Origin: Betaproteobacteria bacterium
Lineage (GTDB): Bacteria; Pseudomonadota; Gammaproteobacteria; Burkholderiales; SG8-41
Assembly: GCA_028292435.1 (NCBI GenBank)
Contig: JAQGMI010000020.1
Coordinates: forward strand, 1-64,000
Length of the DNA stretch: 64,000 nt
Direction: 5' to 3'
Shown piece after piece: positions 7,812 to 16,306 of this stretch. A program made the position numbers and the translations under genes. The notes below the pieces were generated by a model. That model worked only from the letters and a program-made list of their open reading frames with translations, was not told where the DNA came from and searched no databases. Within the stretch, counting starts at the first letter, position 1. Each line of letters starts with the position of its first letter.

Positions 7812-8837
7812 TCACTCCAGCGCCGGCATGACCTCTTTGGCGAAGAGTTCCATCGAGCGCAGCACGCGCTGCTGCGTCATGTCGCCGAACCAGAAGCTGC
7901 AGTTGAAATGCGTGATGCCGACGAGTTCTTGCACGCGCTTGATCTGGCGAATCACGGTGTCGGGCGTGCCGATCACGAGATAGCGGTCGATGAGTTCATC
8001 GATCGTCGGCTCGGTTTTCGCCGGCGTCGGCACTGCCCGGCCGGCTTCGACGCGCTCGTAGTTGTTGCGCAGGCTCAAGGTCACGCGCATGTTCCAGCGC
8101 GCCTCTTCAGCAGCGGCTCGCGCGTCCGCGGCATCTTTCGTCACGTACACGGCGCGCTGCACGCCGACGCGCGGCGCACGCGCAGGTTTTACTTCGCCGA
8201 CGACGCGGTTGAAGATCTGGCCGAATTCGGCAAGCCGTTCGATCGGCACGCCGAAGCCGCCGGTCAGCACGTCGAAGCCGCGGCGCACCGCCGCATCGAT
8301 CGAGTATTCGCTTTGCGCCGTAATCCACATCGGCGGATACGGCTTCTGCATCGGCTGCGGATAAACGGTGGTTTCCGGAATCTTGAACATCTTGCCTTCG
8401 TAACTGAACGGCTGGCCGCGCAGCGCCAGCATCAGCACGTCGATGGCCTCGTCCCAGCGCTGCCCGCCGGAATCGAGTTGCAGACCGAAGCGCTCGAATT
8501 CGTAACGCTGATAGCCGCGGCCCAGCCCGATGTCGAGGCGTCCACCGGCGAGAATGTCGAGCATCGCAATTTCCTCGGCAATCAACAGCGGATGATGCAA
8601 GGGCACTACGATGACCGCGGTGCCGACGCGCAACCTCGTCGTCTTCGCCGCAATGTACGAAGCGAACTGGGCGGGACGCGAGATGTAGCCGTAAGTCGAG
8701 AAATGATGTTCGCCGAGCCACACGTTGCGGTAGCCAAGTTCTTCGGCGGCTTGCGCCTGCTCGATGCCGCGCGCGTAAACCTCCTGTGACGGCCGGCCGC
8801 CGGGCGATTGCATAAGCAAAAATGTTCCGATGTCCAT
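7812..8837 (-). CDS. LLM-class flavin-dependent oxidoreductase (bacterial luciferase-like)
   Basis: This 341-residue protein shows the luciferase-like monooxygenase TIM barrel. MDIGTFLLMQSPGG opens the first strand, EELGYRNVWLGEHHF supplies the second-strand motif, and LRVGTAVIVVPLHHPLLIAE and GRLDIGLGRGY follow. It would use FMNH2 or F420 to oxygenate or reduce a small organic substrate. Length matches the family. It is convergent with nothing and lies upstream of the small zinc-ribbon gene on the same strand. It sits next to a Bug protein and an aldolase, suggesting a catabolic role; the substrate is unknown. Confidence 0.88.
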   Translation of the reverse strand: MDIGTFLLMQSPGGRPSQEVYARGIEQAQAAEELGYRNVWLGEHHFSTYGYISRPAQFASYIAAKTTRLRVGTAVIVVPLHHPLLIAEEIAMLDILAGGRLDIGLGRGYQRYEFERFGLQLDSGGQRWDEAIDVLMLALRGQPFSYEGKMFKIPETTVYPQPMQKPYPPMWITAQSEYSIDAAVRRGFDVLTGGFGVPIERLAEFGQIFNRVVGEVKPARAPRVGVQRAVYVTKDAADARAAAEEARWNMRVTLSLRNNYERVEAGRAVPTPAKTEPTIDELIDRYLVIGTPDTVIRQIKRVQELVGITHFNCSFWFGDMTQQRVLRSMELFAKEVMPALE

Positions 8838-8875
8838 AGTTACCTTTTAGCGAACGCTGCGTGCATGAATGTTTT

Positions 8876-9871
8876 TTACTCCGGCTTGATGCCGCGCGCC
8901 TTGATGACTTTCGTCCACTTCTCAAGTTCGCTTTTCAGGAATACGCCCAACTCGGCCGGCGTCATGTCGATTGGAATTGCGCCGAGTGTCGTCATGAGTT
9001 GCTTCACCGCCGGCGCCTGCTTGATCTGCGTGACTGCAGCGTGCAGCTTGTTGATGACCGCGGGCGGCGTTTTGGCGGGCGCGACGAGCGCGTAAAAGAG
9101 CAGCCCTTCGTAACCGGGCAGACCGCTTTCGGCGATCGTCGGAATTTCCGGCAGGTTCGGCACGCGCTGCGCGGTCGCCACCGCCATTGGCCTGAGCTTC
9201 CCGGCGGCGATGTGTGGCAATGAGACGACAGTGCTCGCAAACCCGAACGGCGCATGACCGCCGAGCAGCGCGACAAGCGCGGGCGCATCGCCGGGGTAAG
9301 TGACGACGAGGATGTCGATGCCGGCGAGCAGCTTGAAGAGTTCCATGTTGAGGTGCGAGCTCGTGCCGATGCTCGACGCTGCCGCGGTCAGCGAGCCCGG
9401 CTTCGATTTCGCGAGCTTGATGAGTTCAGCCACGGACTTGGCGGGAAATGACGGATGCGCGACGAGCACGCCCGGCACATGCGCCATCATGGCGACCGGC
9501 GCGAAGTCCGCAATCGGATCGTACGGCAGCTTGCCGAACATCGGCAGGCCGGTCGTCAACACGCCGCCATACGTAAAAAATAAAGTGTAGCCGTCAGGCG
9601 GCGCTTTCGCGGCTGCCGCGGCGGCGACCCGTCCACTCGCGCCGCCGCGATTGTCGGCGACGACCGGCTGGTCCCACATTTCGGTGAATCCATCCTTGAC
9701 GATGCGACCGAGCAGATCGGTGCCGCCGCCGGGCGGCGACGGGATCAACAGGCGGATAGGCTTGTCCGGGTAGGTGTCCGCGCCGGCCGGCACTGCAAAA
9801 ACAGAAACGGCGAGTGCTGCGAAAACCGCAGCGACCCGCCGGATCTCTTGCGTTTGTTGCTTAACAGCCAA
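8876..9871 (-). CDS. Bug/TctC-family periplasmic substrate-binding protein
   Basis: The mature part begins ADTYPDKPIRLLIPSPPGGG, the Bug hallmark. NRGGASGRVA, a long lobe with VVTYPGDAPALVALLGGHA, and LPEIPTIAESGLPGYEG follow. A longer open frame reaches back into the aldolase gene. The TTG at 9871 is chosen as start because it lies three bases past the aldolase stop and yields a normal signal peptide (VAAVFAALAVSVFAVPAGA) and 331 residues. It would be co-transcribed with the aldolase and may bind a carboxylate handled by that enzyme. Confidence 0.88.
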   Translation of the reverse strand: MAVKQQTQEIRRVAAVFAALAVSVFAVPAGADTYPDKPIRLLIPSPPGGGTDLLGRIVKDGFTEMWDQPVVADNRGGASGRVAAAAAAKAPPDGYTLFFTYGGVLTTGLPMFGKLPYDPIADFAPVAMMAHVPGVLVAHPSFPAKSVAELIKLAKSKPGSLTAAASSIGTSSHLNMELFKLLAGIDILVVTYPGDAPALVALLGGHAPFGFASTVVSLPHIAAGKLRPMAVATAQRVPNLPEIPTIAESGLPGYEGLLFYALVAPAKTPPAVINKLHAAVTQIKQAPAVKQLMTTLGAIPIDMTPAELGVFLKSELEKWTKVIKARGIKPE

Positions 9872-9873
9872 TG

Positions 9874-10662
9874 CTAGTGCGCGTAGCTCGGATCGATCTG
9901 GTCCATCCAGCGCAGCACCGCGGCCCACATGATGGCCGGACCGTCGTTGGTATCTTTCTCTTTTTTCTGCACGATCTGCGTGGTCTGGTTGCTGGTTTTC
10001 TTGACCACGTCCATCGGCGGGAAGATCAGCTTGGCGCCGCCGGATTGGGCCATCACCTGCGTCTCGCACGACATTTCGAGCCGCCGCATCAGGTGGAACG
10101 CGTGTCCCATGGTCGAGCCGCAGGTCAAGAGACCATGGTTGCGCAGGATCGCGACGTTCTTGTCGCCGAGCGCCTTGGCGATGTGCTCGCTTTCCTCAGC
10201 TTCATTGGTGACGCCCTCGCAGTCGTAATAGGCGATCTTGTCGTGAAGGTGCATGGCGCCGAGATTGATTGGCAGCAAGCCTTGTTCCTGGCACGCGACG
10301 GCGACGCCGGCTTTCGAATGCGTGTGGATGACCGCGTGCGCATCTTTGCGCGCCATGTGGATCGAGCGATGGACGACGAAGCCTGCCATCAGCATCGGAT
10401 ACTGCGACGGTATGAGCTTGTTGCCGTCGAGATCGACCTTCAGCAGGTTCGACGCGGTAATTTCGTTGTACAGGAGGCCGAACGGATTAATCAGAAAATG
10501 CGATTCGGTGCCGGGCACACGCATCGAGATGTGGTTGTAGATCAGGCTGTGGTGCCAGCCCATCGCCGATACTGCACGATATGCGGCGGCGAGATCAACG
10601 CGGGCTGCCCATTCTTCGGCCGAACATTCGATTTTGGGTGCGACTTTAAGCGGTGCGTTCAT
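9874..10662 (-). CDS. Class II aldolase/adducin family protein
   Basis: This 262-residue protein has the class II aldolase fold. HTHSKAGVAVA supplies the zinc-ligand His pair, NHGLLTCG the later His, and SLIYNHISMRVPG the N-terminal loop. Family members cleave or epimerise sugar phosphates or act on related hydroxy acids using a divalent metal. The short C-terminal tail rich in Lys and Asp is typical of the sugar-aldolase-like group found next to Bug proteins. The exact substrate is not readable. It is the first gene of a pair with the downstream Bug gene. Confidence 0.87.
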   Translation of the reverse strand: MNAPLKVAPKIECSAEEWAARVDLAAAYRAVSAMGWHHSLIYNHISMRVPGTESHFLINPFGLLYNEITASNLLKVDLDGNKLIPSQYPMLMAGFVVHRSIHMARKDAHAVIHTHSKAGVAVACQEQGLLPINLGAMHLHDKIAYYDCEGVTNEAEESEHIAKALGDKNVAILRNHGLLTCGSTMGHAFHLMRRLEMSCETQVMAQSGGAKLIFPPMDVVKKTSNQTTQIVQKKEKDTNDGPAIMWAAVLRWMDQIDPSYAH

Positions 10663-10782
10663 GCGGCAAAACCTCCTCGACGAAATGCGGTTTTCGGACC
10701 CGGTGGCCGGGCTATGCGTGCTTGTCAGCGTGCTGGTCAGGCGTTTTTTCCAGATTCTACAGGAAGCCGCGTGGTACGTGAT

Positions 10783-11193
10783 TCAGCGGCGACACGCGTA
10801 GGCGAGCAGGCGGGCGTTCACCGTTTCGGCCTCAACCCGCGCGGACGGCGAACGCAGATTGCTTTCCGTGACCTGATTGCCCTTTGCCCTGGCTTCAGCG
10901 AAAGAGACCGCGGACAGCAACCGCACACGCTCGTCCTTGCAGTCGAACTCATAGTTCAGCTTGATCGACAGGTATTTTTTGCCGGCTTCGGCGGTTTGCG
11001 GCGCTTTGTAGTCGTACATCGCCCACATCGTGGCCATCGCGCCCTGCTTTTTAATCGTAGCGGGGTCGGCGTAGGACGTGAACTTGTCGTTCACGCCAAT
11101 TTCAATCCATACGTCGGCCGCCGCGCCAAAACTCAAGCCGGCCAAAACAATAATTGCCGCTGTCTTTCGAGTGCGTGATGACGCTGCAGTCAT
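10783..11193 (-). CDS. Surface-adhesin protein E-like secreted protein
   Basis: This 136-residue protein has an N-terminal signal peptide (TAAIIVLAGLSFGAAA). A compact beta domain follows, starting WIEIGVNDKFTSYADPATI and containing YDYKAPQTAEAGKKYLSIKL and paired cysteines near 84 and 134 (EFDCKDE, AYACRR). This pattern recurs in short periplasmic proteins grouped with the protein E domain. It is probably periplasmic or surface-attached; function is unknown in environmental bacteria. It is divergent from the thioredoxin-like/UGSC operon with a 64-base spacer. Confidence 0.7.
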   Translation of the reverse strand: MTAASSRTRKTAAIIVLAGLSFGAAADVWIEIGVNDKFTSYADPATIKKQGAMATMWAMYDYKAPQTAEAGKKYLSIKLNYEFDCKDERVRLLSAVSFAEARAKGNQVTESNLRSPSARVEAETVNARLLAYACRR

Positions 11194-11257
11194 CCGCGCA
11201 TTTTATGCCAAGGCTGCCGGCTGGTGGCCGCCGCCGGCGCCGTCAAACAACGCTAGA

Positions 11258-12721
11258 ATGAGAATCTCCGAACACAACACTCGAAAGCTTGCGCGCATGG
11301 AACTCGTGGCGGTCGTCAAACGCGAATGCGAAACCTGCCGGCTGGTCGCGCCGGTGCTCGCGCAAATCCGTGAGTCCGCGCCGCTCGAACTTTTCAGCCA
11401 GGACGACCCCGCTTTCCCCGAGCTGCTCGGCGGCGCCAAAGACGATACCGCGCTCGACCGTTCGTGGCGGCTCAACATCGAAACCGTACCGACGCTAATC
11501 CGCTTCGAAGCGGGACGCGAAGTGTCGCGCATCGCCGGCTGGGACCGCGCCGAATGGGAACGCGTCGCGCAACTGTCCGCGCTCGGCGCCGGGCTGCCCG
11601 CATTCCAGCCCGGTTGCGGTTCGCGCACGCAAGACCCCGGCATGCCGGAGCGGCTCGCACTCGCACACGGTGATTTGAAATTGCGCTCGCGCGCGATCGA
11701 CGTCGCCGATCCCGAAGACGCCATCGAAATCGCGTACGACCGCGGCTGGGCCGACGGCCTGCCCGTCGTGCCGCCGACGCCGCTGCGCGTTGCGATGATG
11801 TTGTCAGGCAGCACGCGAAAACCCGACGAAGTTATCGGCCTGATTCCACCGAACCTCGTCGAATGCACCGTAGAAAAAGCCGCCGTCAACGCAGTGATGG
11901 CGGGTTGCCGTCCCGAATATTTTCCGGTCGTGCTGGCAGTGATCGAGGCCGCGCTCGAACCGCAATTCTCGATGCATGGTTTGCTCGCGACGCTGTGGTT
12001 CTCGGGACCGGTGATCATCGTCAACGGACCGATCACCAAACGCATCGGCATGAACAGCGGCGGCAACGCGCTCGGCCAGGGCAATCGCGCGAACGCGACG
12101 ATCGGCCGCGCGCTGCAACTCGTGATTCGCAACGTCGGCGGCGGCATTCCCGGTGAAATCGATCGCGCGGTGCTCGGCAATCCGGGCAAGTACACGTTCT
12201 GCTTCGCCGAAGACGAAACCGATCCGACGTGGACGCCGCTTAACGTCGCGCGCGGCTTCAAGCCGGGCACTTCCACCGTCACCCTATTTCATGGCGACGG
12301 CGTGCAGGGCATTACCGCCGGCAAATCGCGCACGCCCGAGGGCCTCGCCAAATCGCTCGCGCTCGGCCTCTCGGTGGTTTGTCACCCGAAGCTGTGCGAA
12401 TACGCGAACGCGATCCTCGTCGTGTCGCCCGATCATTACGCGATATTCAATAACGGCGGCTGGCGGCGTCCGGAAATCGAAGCGGGCCTGCGCGCGGCAC
12501 TGCGGCGTCCCGGCAAGGACTTGATCACGGGTGCGCACGGCATCGAAGAAGGCATCGATCCGTCGCGCGCCGATGAGATGATCGACAAATTTAATGAAGG
12601 CGGCCTTTTGGTGGTGCGCGCCGGCGGACGCGGCGGCTTGATGTCGGCCGTCATCGGCGGCTGGCCGGCGCAGAGAAAGAAAACCGAAGTGCAAACCGTA
12701 ACGCGGGAGATTGCCCTATGA
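11258..12721 (+). CDS. Thioredoxin-like domain fused to UGSC-associated partner domain
   Basis: From the ATG at 11258 the protein has 487 residues. Residues 15-110 form a thioredoxin-like domain with Cys24-Glu-Thr-Cys27 and a cis-Pro loop (TVPT, about 77). Residues about 150-480 are the same large domain found in the selenoprotein fusion at 1041-2756, sharing WADGLP (about 164), AGCRPEYFPVV, VIIVNGPITK, IGRALQL, GGGIPG and FAEDE. The longer upstream frame is rejected because it reads low-complexity residues. An inner ATG at 11297 is possible but leaves the Trx domain intact. Its stop overlaps the start of the UGSC selenoprotein gene, so the two are translationally coupled. The thioredoxin part could reduce the selenenyl intermediate of its partner; that is inference. 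Confidence 0.8.
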   Translation: MRISEHNTRKLARMELVAVVKRECETCRLVAPVLAQIRESAPLELFSQDDPAFPELLGGAKDDTALDRSWRLNIETVPTLIRFEAGREVSRIAGWDRAEWERVAQLSALGAGLPAFQPGCGSRTQDPGMPERLALAHGDLKLRSRAIDVADPEDAIEIAYDRGWADGLPVVPPTPLRVAMMLSGSTRKPDEVIGLIPPNLVECTVEKAAVNAVMAGCRPEYFPVVLAVIEAALEPQFSMHGLLATLWFSGPVIIVNGPITKRIGMNSGGNALGQGNRANATIGRALQLVIRNVGGGIPGEIDRAVLGNPGKYTFCFAEDETDPTWTPLNVARGFKPGTSTVTLFHGDGVQGITAGKSRTPEGLAKSLALGLSVVCHPKLCEYANAILVVSPDHYAIFNNGGWRRPEIEAGLRAALRRPGKDLITGAHGIEEGIDPSRADEMIDKFNEGGLLVVRAGGRGGLMSAVIGGWPAQRKKTEVQTVTREIAL

Positions 12722-13263
12722 ACCACACCACTTATCACATGCTCGATCCGACGGCCGAACTGTCGCCGGAAAAGCGCGTTCGCCGCACACCGCCGGCGCG
12801 GCTTGAAGACGTGACGATCGGATTGCTGTCGATCTCGAAGGAGCGCAGCAGCGAGTTTCTCGACACGATCGAGCGCCTGCTGACCAAACGCGAATTCGCC
12901 GTCGCGCGTTTCACCAAAGGTACGCACACCAAGCCGGCGCCCGAATCCGTGGTGCAGGCTATCGTCGAGAGTTGCGGCGTCGTCGTCGTCGGCCTCGCCG
13001 ACTGAGGCTCATGCACGTCGTGCAGTCTGCACGACTTGTCGAATCTCGATCGCCGCGGCATCCCCGGTTGCGCGGTGGCGACTGAAGCGTTCAAGCCCGC
13101 CGCGGCCGCGCAGATGAAGGCGCTCGGCCTCGAGCCTGCGGTGGCGTGGGTGCCGCATCCGATTCAGAACCGCACGACGCAGGAGCTCGAAGCGATTGCG
13201 AACAACGTGATCGACGAAATCGTCGCGCTCATCACTGCCAAAGCCGACGCCTCACACGTATGA
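12718..13263 (+). CDS. UGSC-family selenoprotein (in-frame TGA = Sec96)
   Basis: Reading TGA at 13003-13005 as selenocysteine gives a 181-residue protein: an N-terminal half ending VVVVGLAD, then Sec96-Gly-Ser-Cys99 and Cys102, then GIPGCAVATEAF and a helical C-terminus. The frame stays open for 85 codons after the TGA to a stop at 13261. The sequence beyond the TGA matches the second half of the UGSC domain at 2756-1041 in order and spacing. An 8-bp perfect hairpin lies 11 bases after the TGA. UGSC proteins are known as a selenoprotein family named for this motif; their reaction is unknown. The gene overlaps the thioredoxin-like partner gene by ATGA. Treating the TGA as a stop would leave two fragments and remove the only obvious active site. 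Confidence 0.9.
13017..13035 (+). promoter_or_regulatory. Bacterial SECIS hairpin for Sec96
   Basis: GTCGTGCA (13017-13024) and TGCACGAC (13028-13035) pair perfectly around the loop GTC. The loop begins 19 bases after the TGA and starts with G-U, the SelB-recognised feature. The apex, UGCAGUCUGCA, is nearly the apex of the E. coli fdhF SECIS (UGCAGGUCUGCA) with one base fewer. Confidence 0.75.
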
Positions 13264-13281
13264 AGTCGGCGGACTGACTGA

Positions 13282-14286
13282 CTAGGCGACGGCAGGCACG
13301 GCGACGATGCGCCGCTCGTTGATCGATTGCAGCACCGACTGCGTCGTCGCGACCGTGTAAAGACTGTCGTCGCCGTCGGGCAATAAGCTGCGTTCGCCGC
13401 GCACTTCACCTTCAAATGCGGTGACCTGCCACGCATAAGCCGGGCTCGCCGGAAAACGTTCCGAGGTCACGCCATTTTTATCGCGCACGCTGACTACGTG
13501 TTCCTTGGCAAAGCGCAGCGATGACGTGAAGAGCGTCGCGTCGGCGCCTTCGATGATCAAATTGTTTTCCGCACTGCCGACTTCGCGCGTCGCCCGCGCG
13601 ACTGCATGACATTCGCCGTCGAGCCGGCCGAGCACCGTGATGGTGTCGTCGGATTGGCCGAGTTTGCGATCGGGATGACTGAACGCGCTGACTTCAACGA
13701 AGCGCTGGCCGCTCACCCATTGAATCAGGTCGAGCAGATGCACGCCGACGTCGAAAATCACGCCGCTTTGCGAGTTGTCGAGCCGCCAGGTTTTGCGCGC
13801 CGGATTGGCCGAGCCGCGCTCGAGTGAAATTTCGGCAAGCCGCCCAAGGCGGCCCGAGCGCACGATTTCGCGCGCGCGCGTGATCGCGGCATCGAGGCGA
13901 ATTTGATGCGCGATGCGCAATATCACGCCGGCTTCGCGGCACGCAGCGGCCATCTCGCGCGCATGCTCGAGCTTCATCGCAAACGGCTTTTCGCACAGGA
14001 TGTGCTTCTTCGCACGCGCGGCCGCAAGCACGGCCTCGTGGTGCATCGCGTTCGGCAACGCGAGGTACACAGCGTCAACCGCGGGATCGCGCAGCAGCGA
14101 ATCTAAATTGTCGTGCGCATTCGCAAAGCCGAAACGTTGCGCGAACGCGCGCGACTTTTCCGGCGTGCTGCCGACGCAGCCGACCAGTTTCGAACCGGCT
14201 TCGACCATCGCCGGCACCACAAAATCGCCGGCAACCCAGCCCAGCCCTGCGATGCCCCAACCGCATTTCTTCGTGCTGCTCGTCAT
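13282..14286 (-). CDS. Gfo/Idh/MocA-family oxidoreductase
   Basis: This 334-residue protein has an N-terminal Rossmann fold with the GIAGLGWVAGDFV dinucleotide loop, DAVYLALPNAMHHE, and the family's catalytic-strand motif CEKPFAMKLEHA. The C-terminal alpha/beta dehydrogenase domain follows (DVGVHLLDLIQW, about 180). It would oxidise or reduce a sugar or other polyol derivative with NAD(P). It is convergent with the UGSC operon, and a decayed partial copy of its middle region lies at 16970-17190. The substrate is unknown. Confidence 0.9.
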   Translation of the reverse strand: MTSSTKKCGWGIAGLGWVAGDFVVPAMVEAGSKLVGCVGSTPEKSRAFAQRFGFANAHDNLDSLLRDPAVDAVYLALPNAMHHEAVLAAARAKKHILCEKPFAMKLEHAREMAAACREAGVILRIAHQIRLDAAITRAREIVRSGRLGRLAEISLERGSANPARKTWRLDNSQSGVIFDVGVHLLDLIQWVSGQRFVEVSAFSHPDRKLGQSDDTITVLGRLDGECHAVARATREVGSAENNLIIEGADATLFTSSLRFAKEHVVSVRDKNGVTSERFPASPAYAWQVTAFEGEVRGERSLLPDGDDSLYTVATTQSVLQSINERRIVAVPAVA

Positions 14287-14412
14287 GTTGCAAGTCCCCG
14301 CCTTACGTGGTTGCGCAAGGCAACGAAACTAACACAAGCGCACAACGCGCGCGCGGCATCCGTTTACCTTTATCATTGCAACAACCTTCCATTTTCTTAT
14401 AGGTCAACACCC

Positions 14413-15294
14413 ATGCCGCCGCCTGCACCCCGCCCGCCGACGATACCCGGTCCACTAGCCGATACCCGCAAGCCGAAACTGCAATTTCCGCGTGGAGCCT
14501 GCGATTGCCACGCGCATGTATTCGGGCCGCAAAGCCATTATCCGTTTCTGCCGCATGCAGGCTATATCGCGCCCGACGCCTCGGCGGCGGACTTTGTGCG
14601 CATGCTGACGACGATCGGCTGCGAACGAGCGGTGCTCGTGCAGCCTAGTGTTTATGGCACGGACAACAGGGCAATGCTTGATGCGCTGCGCTCGGGCGTT
14701 TTTGCGTTCCGCGGCATCGCGGTCATCGACGAGAATGTGACCGACCGCGAACTGCGGGACATGCACGAGGCCGGCGTGCGCGGCGTGCGCATCAATCTCG
14801 CGGCGTCAACGCCCGGCCTGACGCTCGCGCAGGCGCCCAAGCTCGCGGGACGGTTGAAAGACCTGGGCTGGCATCTGCAATTCTTTATCGATTTCAAAAA
14901 ATATCCCGACATCGAAGCACAGCTGAGCAAATTGGAGATCGACATCGTGATCGACCATTTTGGCCGCGTAAATGCAAAAGACGGCATCGACGCACCGCCC
15001 TTTCAGGCATTGTTGCGCCTGCTGCGGCGGGACAACGTCTGGGCAAAAATCATGGGCGTTTACTTCGTCTCCGAACGCTCGCCACAATTCGCAGACGTCC
15101 CCGCACTCGCGCGCGCAGTGGTCGCCGCCGCACCCGAGCGTACGTTGTGGGCGACGGATTGGCCGCATCCGATGGGGCTGCATCAGATGCCGAACGACGG
15201 CGATCTGGCGGACATGCTCGCGGCCTGGATCCCGGACGCCGCGCAGCGGGAACAAGTGCTCGTCGCGAATCCCGCGCGCCGCTACGATTTTTAA
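14413..15294 (+). CDS. Amidohydrolase-family metal-dependent hydrolase (LigI-like)
   Basis: The ATG at 14413 gives 293 residues; a longer upstream frame crosses the promoter region and is rejected. Family motifs are CDCHAHVFGP (metal-binding HxH, about 36-38), AVLVQPSVYGTDN, GVRGVRIN, IDIVIDHFGR and the terminal WATDWPHP with its catalytic Asp. These place it in the 2-pyrone-4,6-dicarboxylate-lactonase/TIM-barrel hydrolase group, which opens lactones or decarboxylates aromatic-derived acids in the cytoplasm. A Bug protein encoded next door, convergently, could import the substrate. The exact reaction is not resolved. Confidence 0.88.
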   Translation: MPPPAPRPPTIPGPLADTRKPKLQFPRGACDCHAHVFGPQSHYPFLPHAGYIAPDASAADFVRMLTTIGCERAVLVQPSVYGTDNRAMLDALRSGVFAFRGIAVIDENVTDRELRDMHEAGVRGVRINLAASTPGLTLAQAPKLAGRLKDLGWHLQFFIDFKKYPDIEAQLSKLEIDIVIDHFGRVNAKDGIDAPPFQALLRLLRRDNVWAKIMGVYFVSERSPQFADVPALARAVVAAAPERTLWATDWPHPMGLHQMPNDGDLADMLAAWIPDAAQREQVLVANPARRYDF

Positions 15295-15322
15295 CCGCAG
15301 CGCCGCGGGTAACCCGGCGCGA

Positions 15323-16306
15323 TCACTCCGCTTTAATGCCGCCTGCTTTGGCCACCGCAGTCCACGTGACGATCTCGTCGGCCACCAGTTTGCCGAACGC
15401 AGCCGGTGTGCTGCCGATGGGTTCGGCGAACTGGGTCGCAAGACGTTCGCGCACGTCGGGCTGTGCCAGAATCTTCCGGATTTCGGCCGACAACTTGTCG
15501 ATCACCGGACGAGGCGCTCCGGCAGGCGCGAGCATTCCGTACCACGAAGTCATCGTCACGCCAGGCAGGCCGGCTTCTGCCATCGTCGGGACGTCGGGCT
15601 GCGCGACGGCCCGTTTCGGCGCGATTACTGCGAGCGCACGCAGACGGCCGACGTTCACTTGAGGCAGCGCAATCGTCATCGTTGGAAACAGCAGCGAGAT
15701 ATGGCCGCCGATCAGGTCGGTCAGCGCTGGTCCGCCGCCTTTATACGGCACGTGGACGATGTCGATCCTGGCCGCCAGCTTGAACTGTTCGCCGGCCATG
15801 TGAAATGGTGAGCCCACACCGCCGGAGCCGAACGTCAGCGTTCCAGGCCTGGCTTTTCCCAGGGCGATGAGCTCGGCAACCGACTTGGCGGGCAATGCCG
15901 CCGGCACGATCAACCAGTTTGAAACCCGCATCGCCTCAGTCACGGGGGAAAAATCTTTGACGGCGTCGAAAGGCAATTTCGCATAGAGCGCCGGGGTGAC
16001 GCTGAAGCCCGTGTCCACCATCAGCAAGGTGTAGCCGTCGGCAATCGCCTTGGCGACGACATCGGAGCCGATGATCGAGCCTGCGCCCGGCCGGTTGTCG
16101 ACCACCACGGTCTGGCCTAATGCATCGGTCAGCTTGGAGCCAAGAATGCGAGCCGCGTAATCGGTGGTGCCGCCGGGCGCGTACGGCACGACGAGGCGAA
16201 TCGGCCGGTTCGGATATTCGGTTTTGACGGATTGCGCGTGCGCCGGCGAGTGACACGAAAAAATCGCCGCGGCGGCCAGCGCGACTTTCGATTTCCCATT
16301 CATCAT
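15323..16306 (-). CDS. Bug/TctC-family periplasmic substrate-binding protein
   Basis: The ATG at 16306 (an ATGATG pair, GGAG 12 bases upstream) gives 327 residues with a signal peptide (VALAAAAIFSCHSPAHA). The mature hallmark YPNRPIRLVVPYAPGGTTDY follows, then DNRPGAGSIIGSDVVA, HVPYKGGGPALTDLIGGHI and QPDVPTMAEAGLPGV. The longer upstream frame lacks a signal peptide. No TctAB genes are nearby. It is convergent with the amidohydrolase and may supply its substrate. It is the third Bug gene in the window. Confidence 0.92.
   Translation of the reverse strand: MMNGKSKVALAAAAIFSCHSPAHAQSVKTEYPNRPIRLVVPYAPGGTTDYAARILGSKLTDALGQTVVVDNRPGAGSIIGSDVVAKAIADGYTLLMVDTGFSVTPALYAKLPFDAVKDFSPVTEAMRVSNWLIVPAALPAKSVAELIALGKARPGTLTFGSGGVGSPFHMAGEQFKLAARIDIVHVPYKGGGPALTDLIGGHISLLFPTMTIALPQVNVGRLRALAVIAPKRAVAQPDVPTMAEAGLPGVTMTSWYGMLAPAGAPRPVIDKLSAEIRKILAQPDVRERLATQFAEPIGSTPAAFGKLVADEIVTWTAVAKAGGIKAE

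Noticed and set aside
8876-10069. Longer Bug protein starting inside the aldolase gene
   Set aside because: The upstream part reads Arg/Asp-rich shadow sequence; TTG 9871 gives a proper signal peptide and normal family length.
12718-13005. A 95-residue gene ending at TGA 13003 followed by a separate short gene at 13036
   Set aside because: The frame continues in register, the residues after TGA are conserved in the other UGSC protein, and a SECIS-like hairpin follows; the split is an artefact of treating TGA as stop.
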